Shown in pieces: positions 56,869-64,000 of a stretch of 64,000 nucleotides of DNA. The position numbers and the translations under genes were made by a program. Source of the stretch: Luteimicrobium sp042670205 (lineage in GTDB: Bacteria > Actinomycetota > Actinomycetes > Actinomycetales > Cellulomonadaceae). The first letter of the stretch is position 1, and the number at the start of each line of letters is the position of its first letter. The DNA lies in NCBI RefSeq assembly GCF_042670205.1, contig NZ_JBHUWD010000025.1:3979-67978 (forward strand), written 5' to 3'. The notes under the pieces were generated by a model. That model did no database searches. It was not told the DNA's origin and worked only from the letters and a program-made list of their open reading frames with translations.

Positions 56869-58346
56869 GCGTCGTACCTCGCTCTCCACTCCGCGTTCAT
56901 CGGGAACAGCCCCTGGACGGGGTTGCCCTCGGCCACACGCTCCGCGATCCAGGCGTCCTCGTCCTCCTGGGCGAGGGCGGCGTCGACGACCTCCTCCACG
57001 AGCGCGGGCGGCACCACGATCACGCCGTCCGTGTCGCCGACGACGACGTCGCCCGGCTGGACCGTCGTCCCGCCGCACGCGACGGCCACGTCGGCCTCCC
57101 AGGGCACGTGCTTGCGGCCGAGGACCGCGGGGTGCGTGCCGTTGCTGAACACCGGGATCCCGACGGCGGCCACGGCGTCGGCGTCCCGGACGGCCCCGTC
57201 GGTGACGATCCCCGCGGCGCCGCGGGCGTGCGCTCGCAACGCGAGGACGTCGCCGAGCGTGCCGGCGCCCGGGTCACGGCGCGCCTCGATCACGAGCACG
57301 TCGCCCGGCTCGACGGCGTCGAACGCGCGCTTCTGTGCGTTGTACCCGCCGCCGTGGCTCGCGAAGAGGTCCTCGCGGCCCGGGACGAACCGCAGCGTCC
57401 GGGCGGTGCCGACGAGCTTCGCGCCGGGTCGCAACGGGCTCACGCCGTCGACCGTCACGGTGTTGAGGCCGCGCTTGCGCAGCTGCTGTGACAGCCCCGC
57501 GACCGGGACGCGCTCGAGCTTGGCGCGCAGCTCCGGTGTGAGGACGGGCGCGACCGGCGGCAGGCCCGCCGCCTCGCGCGAGCCCCACGCCTCGGCGCGC
57601 TGGACGTCGTCGACCGCAGGAAGCGAGCCGAGCGAGGCGTCGAACGGGACCTCGCCCTGCGTCACGATCGTCACCAGGCGGCCGGTGCTCGGTGCGCCGG
57701 GGGCCGTGGGGGCGTCGACCTCGATCTCGACGACGTCGCCCGGAACCACCACGCTGGAGCCGGCGGGCGTGCCGGTGAGGATCACGTCGCCGACCTCGAG
57801 CGTGAGGTGCTGGGACAGGTCGGCCACGATCCGGGCCAAGGGGAACAGGAGACCGCCGGTGCCGTCGTCCTGGGCGAGCGCGCCGTTCAGCCAGGTCCGC
57901 ACGCGCAGAGCAGCCGGGTCGAGGGTGCGCGCGTCGAGCAGACGCGGACCCAACGGCGTGAACCCGTCGCCGCCCTTCGAGCGGACGTTGGAACCCTTGT
58001 CGTTCGCGCGGAGGTCGTACAGGCCCAGGTCGTTCGCGGCCGTGACCCAGCCGACGTGGCCCCACGCGACGTCGGCGCCGATCCGACGCGCCTCGCGCCC
58101 GATCACGAGAGCGACCTCGCCCTCGAACGCCAGCAGCTCCGTGCCGGCGGGGCGCTCGACGGTCCCGCCGGAGGGCGCCACCGAGCTCGACGGCTTGAGG
58201 AAGTAGGAGGGCTGGGCGGGGCGCCGGCCGCGCTGGTCCGCCCGCGAGGCGTAGCTCACGTGGACCGCGATGATCTTGCCGGGCCGGCCGGGGAGCGCCG
58301 CGAAGCGCGGGTCGGGGGGTGCCGTCTCTGCCACGTCCGCGATCAT
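56850..58346 (-). CDS. FAH-RraA fusion (fumarylacetoacetase-like + RraA-like)
   Basis: A 498-residue fusion. The first part (about 15-260) is FAH-fold: FEGEVALVIG supplies two metal glutamates, AANDLGLYD the aspartate, SKGGDGFTPLG a lysine, and LTGTPAGSS the C-terminal signature. The second part (about 285-498) is RraA-fold, like HMG/oxaloacetate aldolase-decarboxylases, with GDVLALRAHARGAAG and TDGAVRDADAV holding the Arg-Asp pair. In E. coli HpaG two FAH halves catalyse OPET decarboxylation and HHDD isomerisation; here RraA may replace one half. ATG at 58346 lies inside the 14-bp dyad 58341-58354; a leaderless start, or GTG at 58334, is possible. Confidence 0.85.
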   Translation of the reverse strand: MIADVAETAPPDPRFAALPGRPGKIIAVHVSYASRADQRGRRPAQPSYFLKPSSSVAPSGGTVERPAGTELLAFEGEVALVIGREARRIGADVAWGHVGWVTAANDLGLYDLRANDKGSNVRSKGGDGFTPLGPRLLDARTLDPAALRVRTWLNGALAQDDGTGGLLFPLARIVADLSQHLTLEVGDVILTGTPAGSSVVVPGDVVEIEVDAPTAPGAPSTGRLVTIVTQGEVPFDASLGSLPAVDDVQRAEAWGSREAAGLPPVAPVLTPELRAKLERVPVAGLSQQLRKRGLNTVTVDGVSPLRPGAKLVGTARTLRFVPGREDLFASHGGGYNAQKRAFDAVEPGDVLVIEARRDPGAGTLGDVLALRAHARGAAGIVTDGAVRDADAVAAVGIPVFSNGTHPAVLGRKHVPWEADVAVACGGTTVQPGDVVVGDTDGVIVVPPALVEEVVDAALAQEDEDAWIAERVAEGNPVQGLFPMNAEWRARYDAWRAAR

Positions 58347-58354
58347 ATACGATC
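58341..58354. promoter_or_regulatory. Candidate GntR operator (site 1)
   Basis: GATCATATACGATC, a near-perfect dyad that overlaps the FAH-RraA start codon. A matching dyad lies at 60342-60355. Confidence 0.6.
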
Positions 58355-58409
58355 GCTGATCCCGCCACGACCCCCGACACCGCGCCCTCGCGTGCCCTGC
58401 CCCGTTCCA

Positions 58410-58476
58410 CGAGGTAGCGCTGCTCGCCCGGGGTAGCACGAAGTCCGCGCTACCTCGGGCGAAAGGCGCTACCTCG
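58410..58476. repeat. Palindromic repeat family A, copy 2
   Basis: Same 67-bp architecture as 34985-35051, about 55 of 67 bases identical. Here TCGCCCGGGGTAGC pairs with GCTACCTCGGGCGA: the T-A pair of copy 1 has become C-G on both arms. It lies between the fusion gene promoter and the patatin stop. Confidence 0.82.
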
Positions 58477-58497
58477 CGGTCGGTCGGCCCGCGCCGC

Positions 58498-59427
58498 TCA
58501 GGCCCAGAACGCGTTGAGCCGGCCGGCCAGGGCGAGGCCCTGGTCGCGCCCGGCGCGTGCGGCCGTCGGGCGCGCCGCGAGGTCGACCGCGTTCGCGCCG
58601 AACAGGTGCTCCGCGGCGGCGTCGGGGAAGACCGTCTCGACGACGCTGCCGCCCGCGCGGAGCTCGGCGACCTGGGTCGCGAGGTCCGACCCCCACGCGT
58701 GCGGGTGCCGCGACCGGCCGCCGAACGGCGAGAGCACCAGAACGCGGGCGTGCCCCGCGGCCAGGTCGGCGTTCTCGTTGCGTCGGTAGCCGCCGTCGAT
58801 GTACCGGCTGTCACCGATCGCATACGGCTGCCCGCTCGAGCAGCTCGCCGCGACGGCGTCGACGAGCTCGACGCCGCTGCGCCGGTCGAACACCACCGGC
58901 TCGCCCGTCCGGGCGTCGACCGCGGTGAGCGCCACGGTCCGCTCCGGCCACTCCGGGCTGGGCAGGCGCCCGCCGACGACGCCGCGCCACCGGGCGGGCC
59001 AGGAGCCGTCCGACGTCGCCTCCAGGTCGAGCGCGGCCGCGCCCATGCGACGACGCATGTCGGCGACGTCCGAGGCGGCGTCGATGATCGCCTGGGTGCG
59101 CGCCATCCCCTCGGCGGCCGCACGGACCGGGTCGCGCCCGGCACCGGCGGGGGCCGGACGCGCCGTCGGCGGAGCGACGACCGTCGCTGCGAACAGCGCG
59201 GCCGGCGTCGCGCCCCCGAGCTGCGCCGCGGTCGTCGCGCCGGCGGAGGTGCCGACGGTCAGGTCGGCCGTGGTCACGTCGAGCCCGCCGTCGGACAGCC
59301 CGGCGAGCACGCCGATCAGCCAGGCGTTGCCGGCCGCGCCGCCGCCCCCGAGGACGAGGGCCCGATCGCCCGGCGCGACCACGCGTGCCGTGGCGTCGAC
59401 GGGAAGGGAAGAAGATGTGGTGCTCAT
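58498..59427 (-). CDS. Patatin-like phospholipase
   Basis: A 309-residue patatin-fold lipid hydrolase. The oxyanion loop is LVLGGGGAAGNAWLIG, the nucleophile elbow VGTSAGA and the catalytic aspartate YIDGGYRRNENADLA. ATG at 59427. It sits between the catabolic operon and the IclR regulator; no lipid substrate or pathway link is evident. A 19-codon open frame with a strong ribosome site lies 48 bases before its start. Confidence 0.88.
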   Translation of the reverse strand: MSTTSSSLPVDATARVVAPGDRALVLGGGGAAGNAWLIGVLAGLSDGGLDVTTADLTVGTSAGATTAAQLGGATPAALFAATVVAPPTARPAPAGAGRDPVRAAAEGMARTQAIIDAASDVADMRRRMGAAALDLEATSDGSWPARWRGVVGGRLPSPEWPERTVALTAVDARTGEPVVFDRRSGVELVDAVAASCSSGQPYAIGDSRYIDGGYRRNENADLAAGHARVLVLSPFGGRSRHPHAWGSDLATQVAELRAGGSVVETVFPDAAAEHLFGANAVDLAARPTAARAGRDQGLALAGRLNAFWA

Positions 59428-59475
59428 GGGGAGTCGCCTCTCGCGATTCTGCGTGGTGGGCGCTCCCGGCGACGG

Positions 59476-59535
59476 TCAGACGCGTCGCGAGATCGTGGGC
59501 TGCAGGGGAGCACCCGGTGCGGTCGTTGCGTTCAC
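59476..59535 (-). CDS. Possible 19-residue leader peptide or small ORF
   Basis: GTG at 59535 is preceded by AGGAGG with an eight-base spacer, one of the best ribosome sites in the window. The frame encodes a short Thr/Pro-rich peptide that ends SRRV at a TGA 48 bases before the patatin gene. A TACGGT hexamer lies about 40 bases upstream. It may be a translated leader controlling the patatin gene, a small protein, or chance. Confidence 0.35.
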   Translation of the reverse strand: MNATTAPGAPLQPTISRRV

Positions 59536-59585
59536 GGGTCTCACCTCCTGCGGTCGGTTCACGATCGCCCCGACCGTAGCACGGC

Positions 59586-60296
59586 TCAGCCGCCGAGCGA
59601 CTCCCGGATCGTGGCGGCCGACCGTCGCAGCCTCTCGGCCAGTGCGGCAGGCTCGCGCGCGTCGGCGACGTGCACGACGGCGATCGCTGCCGGGCGCTGG
59701 CTCCGCGTCGCGAGCGGCACCGCCACGGACGCCACGCCCGGGATGACCTCGTCGTGGCTCGTCGCGTAGCCGCGCGTCCGCACCCGATCGACCGCCGCAC
59801 GGACGTCGGCGGGCGCACCCGCGGGCCAGGCGTCGTCGGGCAGGAGGGACAGGACCGCACGCCCCGGGGCGCCGGCCGTGACGGGGTGGCGCGCGCCGGG
59901 GCGCTGGACGACGGTCGCGACCGCGTGGCGCGGTTCGACGCTCGCGAGGGTGATGCACTCGTCCGCGTCGAGGACGACGAGGAAGCACGTCATACCGAGG
60001 TCGTTGGCGACCGCCGTGAGCTCGGGCAGCGCCTGGGCCTGCAGGTCGTGCGAGACGCCGGCGGCGAGCGCGGCCATGCGCGGCCCGAGGGCGACCCGGC
60101 CGTTCTCCCGGCCGACGAGGCCGTGGTCCTCGAGCGTCCGGAGCAGCCGGTACGCGATCGAGCGGTGGACGCCGATGCGGGCCGCGAGCTCGTCGATGGT
60201 GAGGGGCTCACGGGCGTCCGCGAGCGCCTCGAGGAGCTGGATGCCGCGGCTGAGGGTCTGGGAGGCGGCGGGGGCGCGGCCGGGTCCGTCGGGCAC
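59586..60296 (-). CDS. IclR-family regulator
   Basis: A 236-residue regulator: N-terminal winged helix SRGIQLLEALADAREPLTID, then ARIGVHRSIAYRLLRTLEDHG, and a C-terminal GAF-like effector domain with LDADECITLASVEPRHAVAT and HVADAREP. IclR proteins often control aromatic-degradation genes and bind aromatic acids. GTG at 60296 is preferred because AGAGGA lies six bases before it; a GTG at 60332 has no such site. It diverges from the MobA-like gene and probably controls it. Confidence 0.88.
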   Translation of the reverse strand: MPDGPGRAPAASQTLSRGIQLLEALADAREPLTIDELAARIGVHRSIAYRLLRTLEDHGLVGRENGRVALGPRMAALAAGVSHDLQAQALPELTAVANDLGMTCFLVVLDADECITLASVEPRHAVATVVQRPGARHPVTAGAPGRAVLSLLPDDAWPAGAPADVRAAVDRVRTRGYATSHDEVIPGVASVAVPLATRSQRPAAIAVVHVADAREPAALAERLRRSAATIRESLGG

Positions 60297-60341
60297 GGAG
60301 GGTCCTCTCGGTGGCGGCCGCGGGATGGCCACGGGCCGGGC

Positions 60342-60355
60342 GACCGTATACGATC
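60342..60355. promoter_or_regulatory. Candidate GntR operator (site 2)
   Basis: GACCGTATACGATC, a dyad sharing 12 of 14 bases with 58341-58354, in the intergenic region between the IclR and MobA-like genes. Confidence 0.6.
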
Positions 60356-60362
60356 AGCGGTA

Positions 60363-60398
60363 TTCGTTAAGCGAACGTGGTGTTCGATAGTAGAACAC
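60363..60398. promoter_or_regulatory. Dyads upstream of MobA-like gene (IclR operator candidate)
   Basis: TTCG-n5-CGAA at 60363-60375 and GTGTTC-n7-GAACAC at 60380-60398, both perfect. They lie 43-78 bases before the MobA-like ATG, where an activating or repressing IclR protein would be expected to bind. Confidence 0.6.
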
Positions 60399-60440
60399 AG
60401 ATGCGCGTGGCTAGCCAGACATCGACGTCCGGGAGTTCCC

Positions 60441-62381
60441 ATGCAGTTCCATCATCACGGCTACGTGACCGGCGACCCCCGGGTGCTGCCCGCCGCCGGC
60501 ACCGGTCTCGACCGCCCCGAGGACCTCCCCGACGAGATCGACGTCCTCGTCGTCGGTGCCGGGCCTGCGGGCGCGATCCTCACCGCCCAGCTCGGCATGT
60601 ACCCGGGCGTGACGACGCGGCTCGTCGAACGCCGCCCCGGCCGGCTCCAGATCGGCCAGGCCGACGGCATCCAGGCGCGCAGCAACGAGACGTTCCAGGC
60701 GTTCGGGTTCGCGAACCGCATCATCGAGGAGGCGTTCCAGCTCCGGGCGATGAACTTCTGGGCCGTCACGCCCGACCACCCGGACGGCATCGTCCGCACC
60801 CAGCGGACCGTCGACGACCCCGACCACGTCAGCGAGTTCCCGCACATGATCGTCAACCAGGCGCGCGTGCTCGACTACTTCCAGGAGTACGCGGCGCACT
60901 CCCCCGCCCGGATCACCCCGGACTACGGCTGGGAGCTCGTCGGGCTCGAGGTCGCGGGCGACGGCGCGTACCCCGTGACGGTCCGCCTGCGCCGCAGCGT
61001 GGCCGCCACGGTCGGGGCCCACGCGTACGCCGAGGGCGACGAGCGGGTCGTGCACGCGAAGTACGTCGTCGGGTGCGACGGCGCGCACAGCACGGTGCGG
61101 GCGTCGATCGGTCGTCGGCTCGAGGGCGACGACGCTATGCACGCCTGGGCCGTGATGGACGCGCTGACCGTCACGGACTTCCCGGACATCCGGACCAAGT
61201 GCGCGATCCAGTCGCCGCACGGCAGCATCCTGCTCATCCCCCGCGAGGGCGGGTACCTCTACCGGATGTACGTAGACCTCGGCGAGACGGACGAGTCGAA
61301 CCGCGGGACCGTCCGCCGAACCACCATGGAGGCCGCGGTCGAGCGCGCGAACGCGATCATGCACCCGTACCACCTCGACGTCCGGCACATCGCCTGGTCG
61401 AGCGTGTACGAGGTGGCGCATCGCCTCACCGACAAGTTCGACGACGTCCCCGCGGAGCTCACCGGGACGCGCACCCCGCGCGTCTTCATCGCGGGCGACG
61501 CGTGCCACACGCACAGCGCGAAGGCCGGCCAGGGCATGAACGTGTCGATGCAGGACGGCTGGAACCTCGCGTGGAAGCTCGGGCAGGTGCTCACCGGGCT
61601 GAGCCCCGAGTCGCTGCTCGACACGTACTCGGGCGAGCGCTGGCAGATCGCCAAGGACCTCATCGAGTTCGACGGCGAGTGGTCGACGCTCATGACCCGC
61701 TCGCCCGAAGACCTCGACCCGGCCGAGCTGGCCGCGTTCTACGTCGCCACGGCGGAGTTCCCCGCGGGCTTCATGACCCGGTACGAACCGTCGATGGTCA
61801 CGGGTGACACGGCGCACCAGGACCTCGCGACGGGGTTCCCGGTGGGCAAGCGGTTCCGGTCGGCGCCCGTGCGCCGGGTCGCGGACTTCTACGACGAGCA
61901 CCTCGGCCACCACCACCGCGCCGACGGGCGCTGGCGCCTGTACGCGTTCGCCGACGCCGCGGCCCCGGGAGAGCCCTCCGCGCTCGGCGCCTGGGCCGCG
62001 TGGCTCCTGGATTCACCCGAATCCCCCGTGCGCCGGTTCACGCCGCTCGGCGCCGACTTCGACGCCCTGTTCGACGTCAAGGTCGTCTACCAGCAGCCGC
62101 ACGACCAGGTGGACCTCGCGGTGGTGCCACCGGTCTTCCGGCCGCACGTCGGGCCGTTCGGGCTCGTCGACTACGAGAAGGTCTACGCCGCCGACCCGGA
62201 GCTGGGCGACGTGTTCGACCTGCGCGGGATCGACCGGACCCGTGGCGCCGTCGTCGTGGTGCGCCCCGACCAGTACGTCGCGCACGTGCTCCCGCTGACC
62301 GCGACGGCCGAGCTCGCGACGTTCTTCGCCGGCCTGCTCCTGCCGGCGGACCGGACCGCCGCGGAGCCGGTCGAGGCGTGA
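60441..62381 (+). CDS. MobA-like FAD-dependent aromatic hydroxylase
   Basis: A 646-residue class A flavin monooxygenase resembling 3-hydroxybenzoate 4-monooxygenase (MobA, about 640 residues) and phenol 2-monooxygenase. FAD motifs are VLVVGAGPAGAILTAQ, VVGCDGAHSTVR and IAGDACHTHSAKAGQGMN; FGQADGI-like IGQADGIQARS and the C-terminal thioredoxin-like phenol-hydroxylase domain are present. It would hydroxylate a phenolic acid next to an existing hydroxyl using NADPH. GGGAG precedes the ATG. With HpaH/HpaI nearby, 3-hydroxyphenylacetate to homoprotocatechuate, or 3-hydroxybenzoate to protocatechuate, are both plausible; the sequence does not decide. Confidence 0.87.
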   Translation: MQFHHHGYVTGDPRVLPAAGTGLDRPEDLPDEIDVLVVGAGPAGAILTAQLGMYPGVTTRLVERRPGRLQIGQADGIQARSNETFQAFGFANRIIEEAFQLRAMNFWAVTPDHPDGIVRTQRTVDDPDHVSEFPHMIVNQARVLDYFQEYAAHSPARITPDYGWELVGLEVAGDGAYPVTVRLRRSVAATVGAHAYAEGDERVVHAKYVVGCDGAHSTVRASIGRRLEGDDAMHAWAVMDALTVTDFPDIRTKCAIQSPHGSILLIPREGGYLYRMYVDLGETDESNRGTVRRTTMEAAVERANAIMHPYHLDVRHIAWSSVYEVAHRLTDKFDDVPAELTGTRTPRVFIAGDACHTHSAKAGQGMNVSMQDGWNLAWKLGQVLTGLSPESLLDTYSGERWQIAKDLIEFDGEWSTLMTRSPEDLDPAELAAFYVATAEFPAGFMTRYEPSMVTGDTAHQDLATGFPVGKRFRSAPVRRVADFYDEHLGHHHRADGRWRLYAFADAAAPGEPSALGAWAAWLLDSPESPVRRFTPLGADFDALFDVKVVYQQPHDQVDLAVVPPVFRPHVGPFGLVDYEKVYAADPELGDVFDLRGIDRTRGAVVVVRPDQYVAHVLPLTATAELATFFAGLLLPADRTAAEPVEA

Positions 62382-62471
62382 CGCGCGTCCTCCGCGGCCT
62401 CGGCCGAGAAGGCAGACAGCTCGACTATGGTCCCGTGACGGCGGTGGCGCCGGACGGACGAAGGAGTTCCC

Positions 62472-63953
62472 ATGAGTGACCTGCTGAGCGCGCGCGAGGC
62501 CGAGCTGCTGGCGGGCGTGCCCGACGGCCTGCTCGTCGGCGGGACGTGGCGCGACGCCGCGGACGGCGCCACGCTGCCCGTGCACGACCCCGCGACCGGA
62601 GCGCTGCTCAAGGAGATCGCGAGCGCGACCGTCGCCGACGGGGTCGCCGCGCTCGACGCCGCGTCCGAGGCCTTCCCTGCGTGGTCCGCGACCCCCGCCC
62701 GCGAGCGCGCCGAGATCCTGCGCCGCGCGTTCGACCTGCTCCAGGAGCGCAAGGAGGACGTCGCGCTCCTCATGACGCTCGAGATGGGCAAGCCGCTCGC
62801 GGAAGCGCGCGGCGAGGTCGCGTACGGCGGCGAGTTCCTGCGCTGGTTCAGCGAGGAGACGGCGCACCTGCAGGGCCGCTACGGCGCCAACCCCGAGGGC
62901 ACGGGCCGGATGATCGTGACCCACCACCCCGTCGGACCGTGCTTCCTCATCACGCCGTGGAACTTCCCGCTCGCCATGGCCACGCGCAAGATCGCGCCCG
63001 CGCTCGCCGCCGGCTGCACCGTCGTCGTCAAGCCCGCGACGCTCACGCCGCTGACGACGCTGTTCCTCGCGCGGATCCTCGAGGACGCGGGTGTCCCTGC
63101 CGGCGTCGTCAACGTCATCACGACCCGGCGGACCGGCCCGGTCTCCGAAGCGATCATCCGTGACCCCCGCCTGCGCAAGCTCTCCTTCACGGGCTCGACG
63201 CCCGTCGGGCAGAAGCTCCTCGAGCAGGCGGCGGGCGGCGTCCTGCGCACGTCCATGGAGCTCGGCGGGAACGCGCCGTTCGTCGTGTTCGACGACGCCG
63301 ACCTCGACTCGGCCGTCGACGGTGCCATCGCGGCCAAGTTCCGCAACATCGGGCAGGCGTGCACGGCGGCCAACCGGTTCGTCGTGCACCGTTCCGTCGC
63401 GGACGAGTTCGCGCGCCGCGTCACCGAGCGCGTGCAGGCGTTCCGCACCGGGCGCGGGACCGAGGACGGCGTGACGATCGGCCCGCTCATCGACGACCGC
63501 GCGGTCGCCAAGACCGGCGAGCTCGTGAGCGACGCCGTCGAGCGGGGCGCCACGCTCCGCACCGGGGGCGCGGCGATCGACGGGCCCGGCACGTTCTACG
63601 AGGCGACCGTCCTGTCCGAGGTGCAGCCGGGCAGCGCGATCCTGCGCGAGGAGATCTTCGGGCCGGTGCTCGCTATCGTCCCGTTCGACGACGAGGACGA
63701 GGCCGTACGGCTCGCCAACGCCACCGAGTACGGGCTCGTGTCCTACGTCTACACGCGGGACCTGGCCCGCGGGCAGCGCATGATCGAGCGGCTCGAGACC
63801 GGGATGATGGGGCTCAACGTCGGGGTCGTGTCGAACGCGGCCGCTCCGTTCGGCGGCTGGAAGCTGTCCGGCCTGGGCCGCGAGGGCGGCGCCGAGGGCA
63901 TCCACGAGTACCTGCAGACGAAGTACACGCTCACCCCGAACCCGTTCGCGTAA
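62472..63953 (+). CDS. Aldehyde dehydrogenase, succinate-semialdehyde type
   Basis: A 493-residue aldehyde dehydrogenase close to GabD-type succinate-semialdehyde dehydrogenases. The catalytic cysteine is Cys297 in GQACTAANR, the general-base glutamate Glu263 in MELGGNAPFV; the cofactor motifs TPWNFPLAMATRKI and FTGSTPVGQ are present. HpaI-type cleavage yields succinic semialdehyde, which this enzyme could turn to succinate. AAGGAG precedes the ATG, and TATGGT at 62426-62431 may be its own promoter hexamer. Substrate could also be another semialdehyde. Confidence 0.88.
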   Translation: MSDLLSAREAELLAGVPDGLLVGGTWRDAADGATLPVHDPATGALLKEIASATVADGVAALDAASEAFPAWSATPARERAEILRRAFDLLQERKEDVALLMTLEMGKPLAEARGEVAYGGEFLRWFSEETAHLQGRYGANPEGTGRMIVTHHPVGPCFLITPWNFPLAMATRKIAPALAAGCTVVVKPATLTPLTTLFLARILEDAGVPAGVVNVITTRRTGPVSEAIIRDPRLRKLSFTGSTPVGQKLLEQAAGGVLRTSMELGGNAPFVVFDDADLDSAVDGAIAAKFRNIGQACTAANRFVVHRSVADEFARRVTERVQAFRTGRGTEDGVTIGPLIDDRAVAKTGELVSDAVERGATLRTGGAAIDGPGTFYEATVLSEVQPGSAILREEIFGPVLAIVPFDDEDEAVRLANATEYGLVSYVYTRDLARGQRMIERLETGMMGLNVGVVSNAAAPFGGWKLSGLGREGGAEGIHEYLQTKYTLTPNPFA

Positions 63954-63966
63954 ACCTCACCGACCC

Positions 63967-64000
63967 GTGAGTGCGGAGTCTTGGTGCGACACGCCGGGCG
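63967..64000. repeat. Palindromic repeat family C, copy 2 (cut by window end)
   Basis: GTGAGTGCGGAGTC and ACGCCGGGCG match the left half and centre of the palindrome at 48035-48093; the right arm lies beyond the window. Confidence 0.65.

Noticed and set aside
1..64000. tRNA genes or insertion sequences
   Set aside because: I searched by eye for T-loop TTCGA strings with matching arms and for transposase motifs (DDE, tyrosine recombinase boxes) and saw none; a covariance-model scan would settle the tRNA question.

Overview
The window comes from a very GC-rich actinobacterium, most likely from the Cellulomonas/Cellulosimicrobium/Isoptericola group of Micrococcales. The evidence is GTG and TTG starts, an aa3/bc1 respiratory set with a diheme QcrC and a CtaF subunit, a polyphosphate glucokinase, and the glnA1-glnE-glnA2 arrangement. 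The lineage is inferred from gene content, not from a search. I see no tRNA, rRNA, CRISPR array or insertion sequence. Apart from the RNase P RNA, no stretch longer than 300 bases lacks a gene.

From 1 to about 52.1 kb the window is a conserved housekeeping block. From memory its gene order follows much of M. tuberculosis Rv2187-Rv2230: fadD15-like ligase, DnaQ/UvrC-like fusion, trpD, ctaE-qcrCAB, ctaC, erpA, pepA, E2 of 2-oxoacid dehydrogenase, TIGR01777 epimerase, lipB-lipA, DUF4191, RDD protein, glnA1, glnE, glnA2, panB, phosphatase, zinc-ribbon protein, Nif3-like protein. Functional modules are respiration (ctaE-qcrCAB at 7-11 kb and ctaCDF at 13.8-17 kb), sulfur and Fe-S chemistry (17-19 kb), NAD synthesis (nadA, nadE), lipoate and 2-oxoacid dehydrogenase (26-34 kb), and nitrogen assimilation (35-42 kb, with a clear GlnR-type box before glnA1). 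A stand-alone Nudix/DeoR pair, superoxide dismutase and two STAS paralogues beside rnpB are interspersed.

From about 54 kb to the right edge there is an accessory aromatic-catabolism region. A minus-strand operon encodes an FAH-RraA fusion, a GntR regulator, an HpaH-type hydratase and an HpaI-type aldolase. A patatin-like protein and an IclR regulator follow. A MobA-like flavin hydroxylase and a succinate-semialdehyde-type dehydrogenase lie on the plus strand. Together they resemble the top step and the lower steps of homoprotocatechuate-type meta-cleavage, but no ring-cleavage dioxygenase is in the window. The promoters of the two arms share a 14-bp near-palindrome (58341-58354 and 60342-60355), which suggests common control by the GntR protein.

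The most unusual items are these. A cysteine-desulfurase-like protein contains no lysine at all and is translationally coupled to a TusA-like carrier. Three families of palindromic intergenic repeats occur, one with compensatory base changes and one abutting the rnpB promoter. A TANNNT -10 hexamer repeatedly lies 6-8 nt before a start codon, pointing to widespread leaderless transcription. There is also a membrane pseudokinase, and a palindrome-bearing insertion inside glnE.
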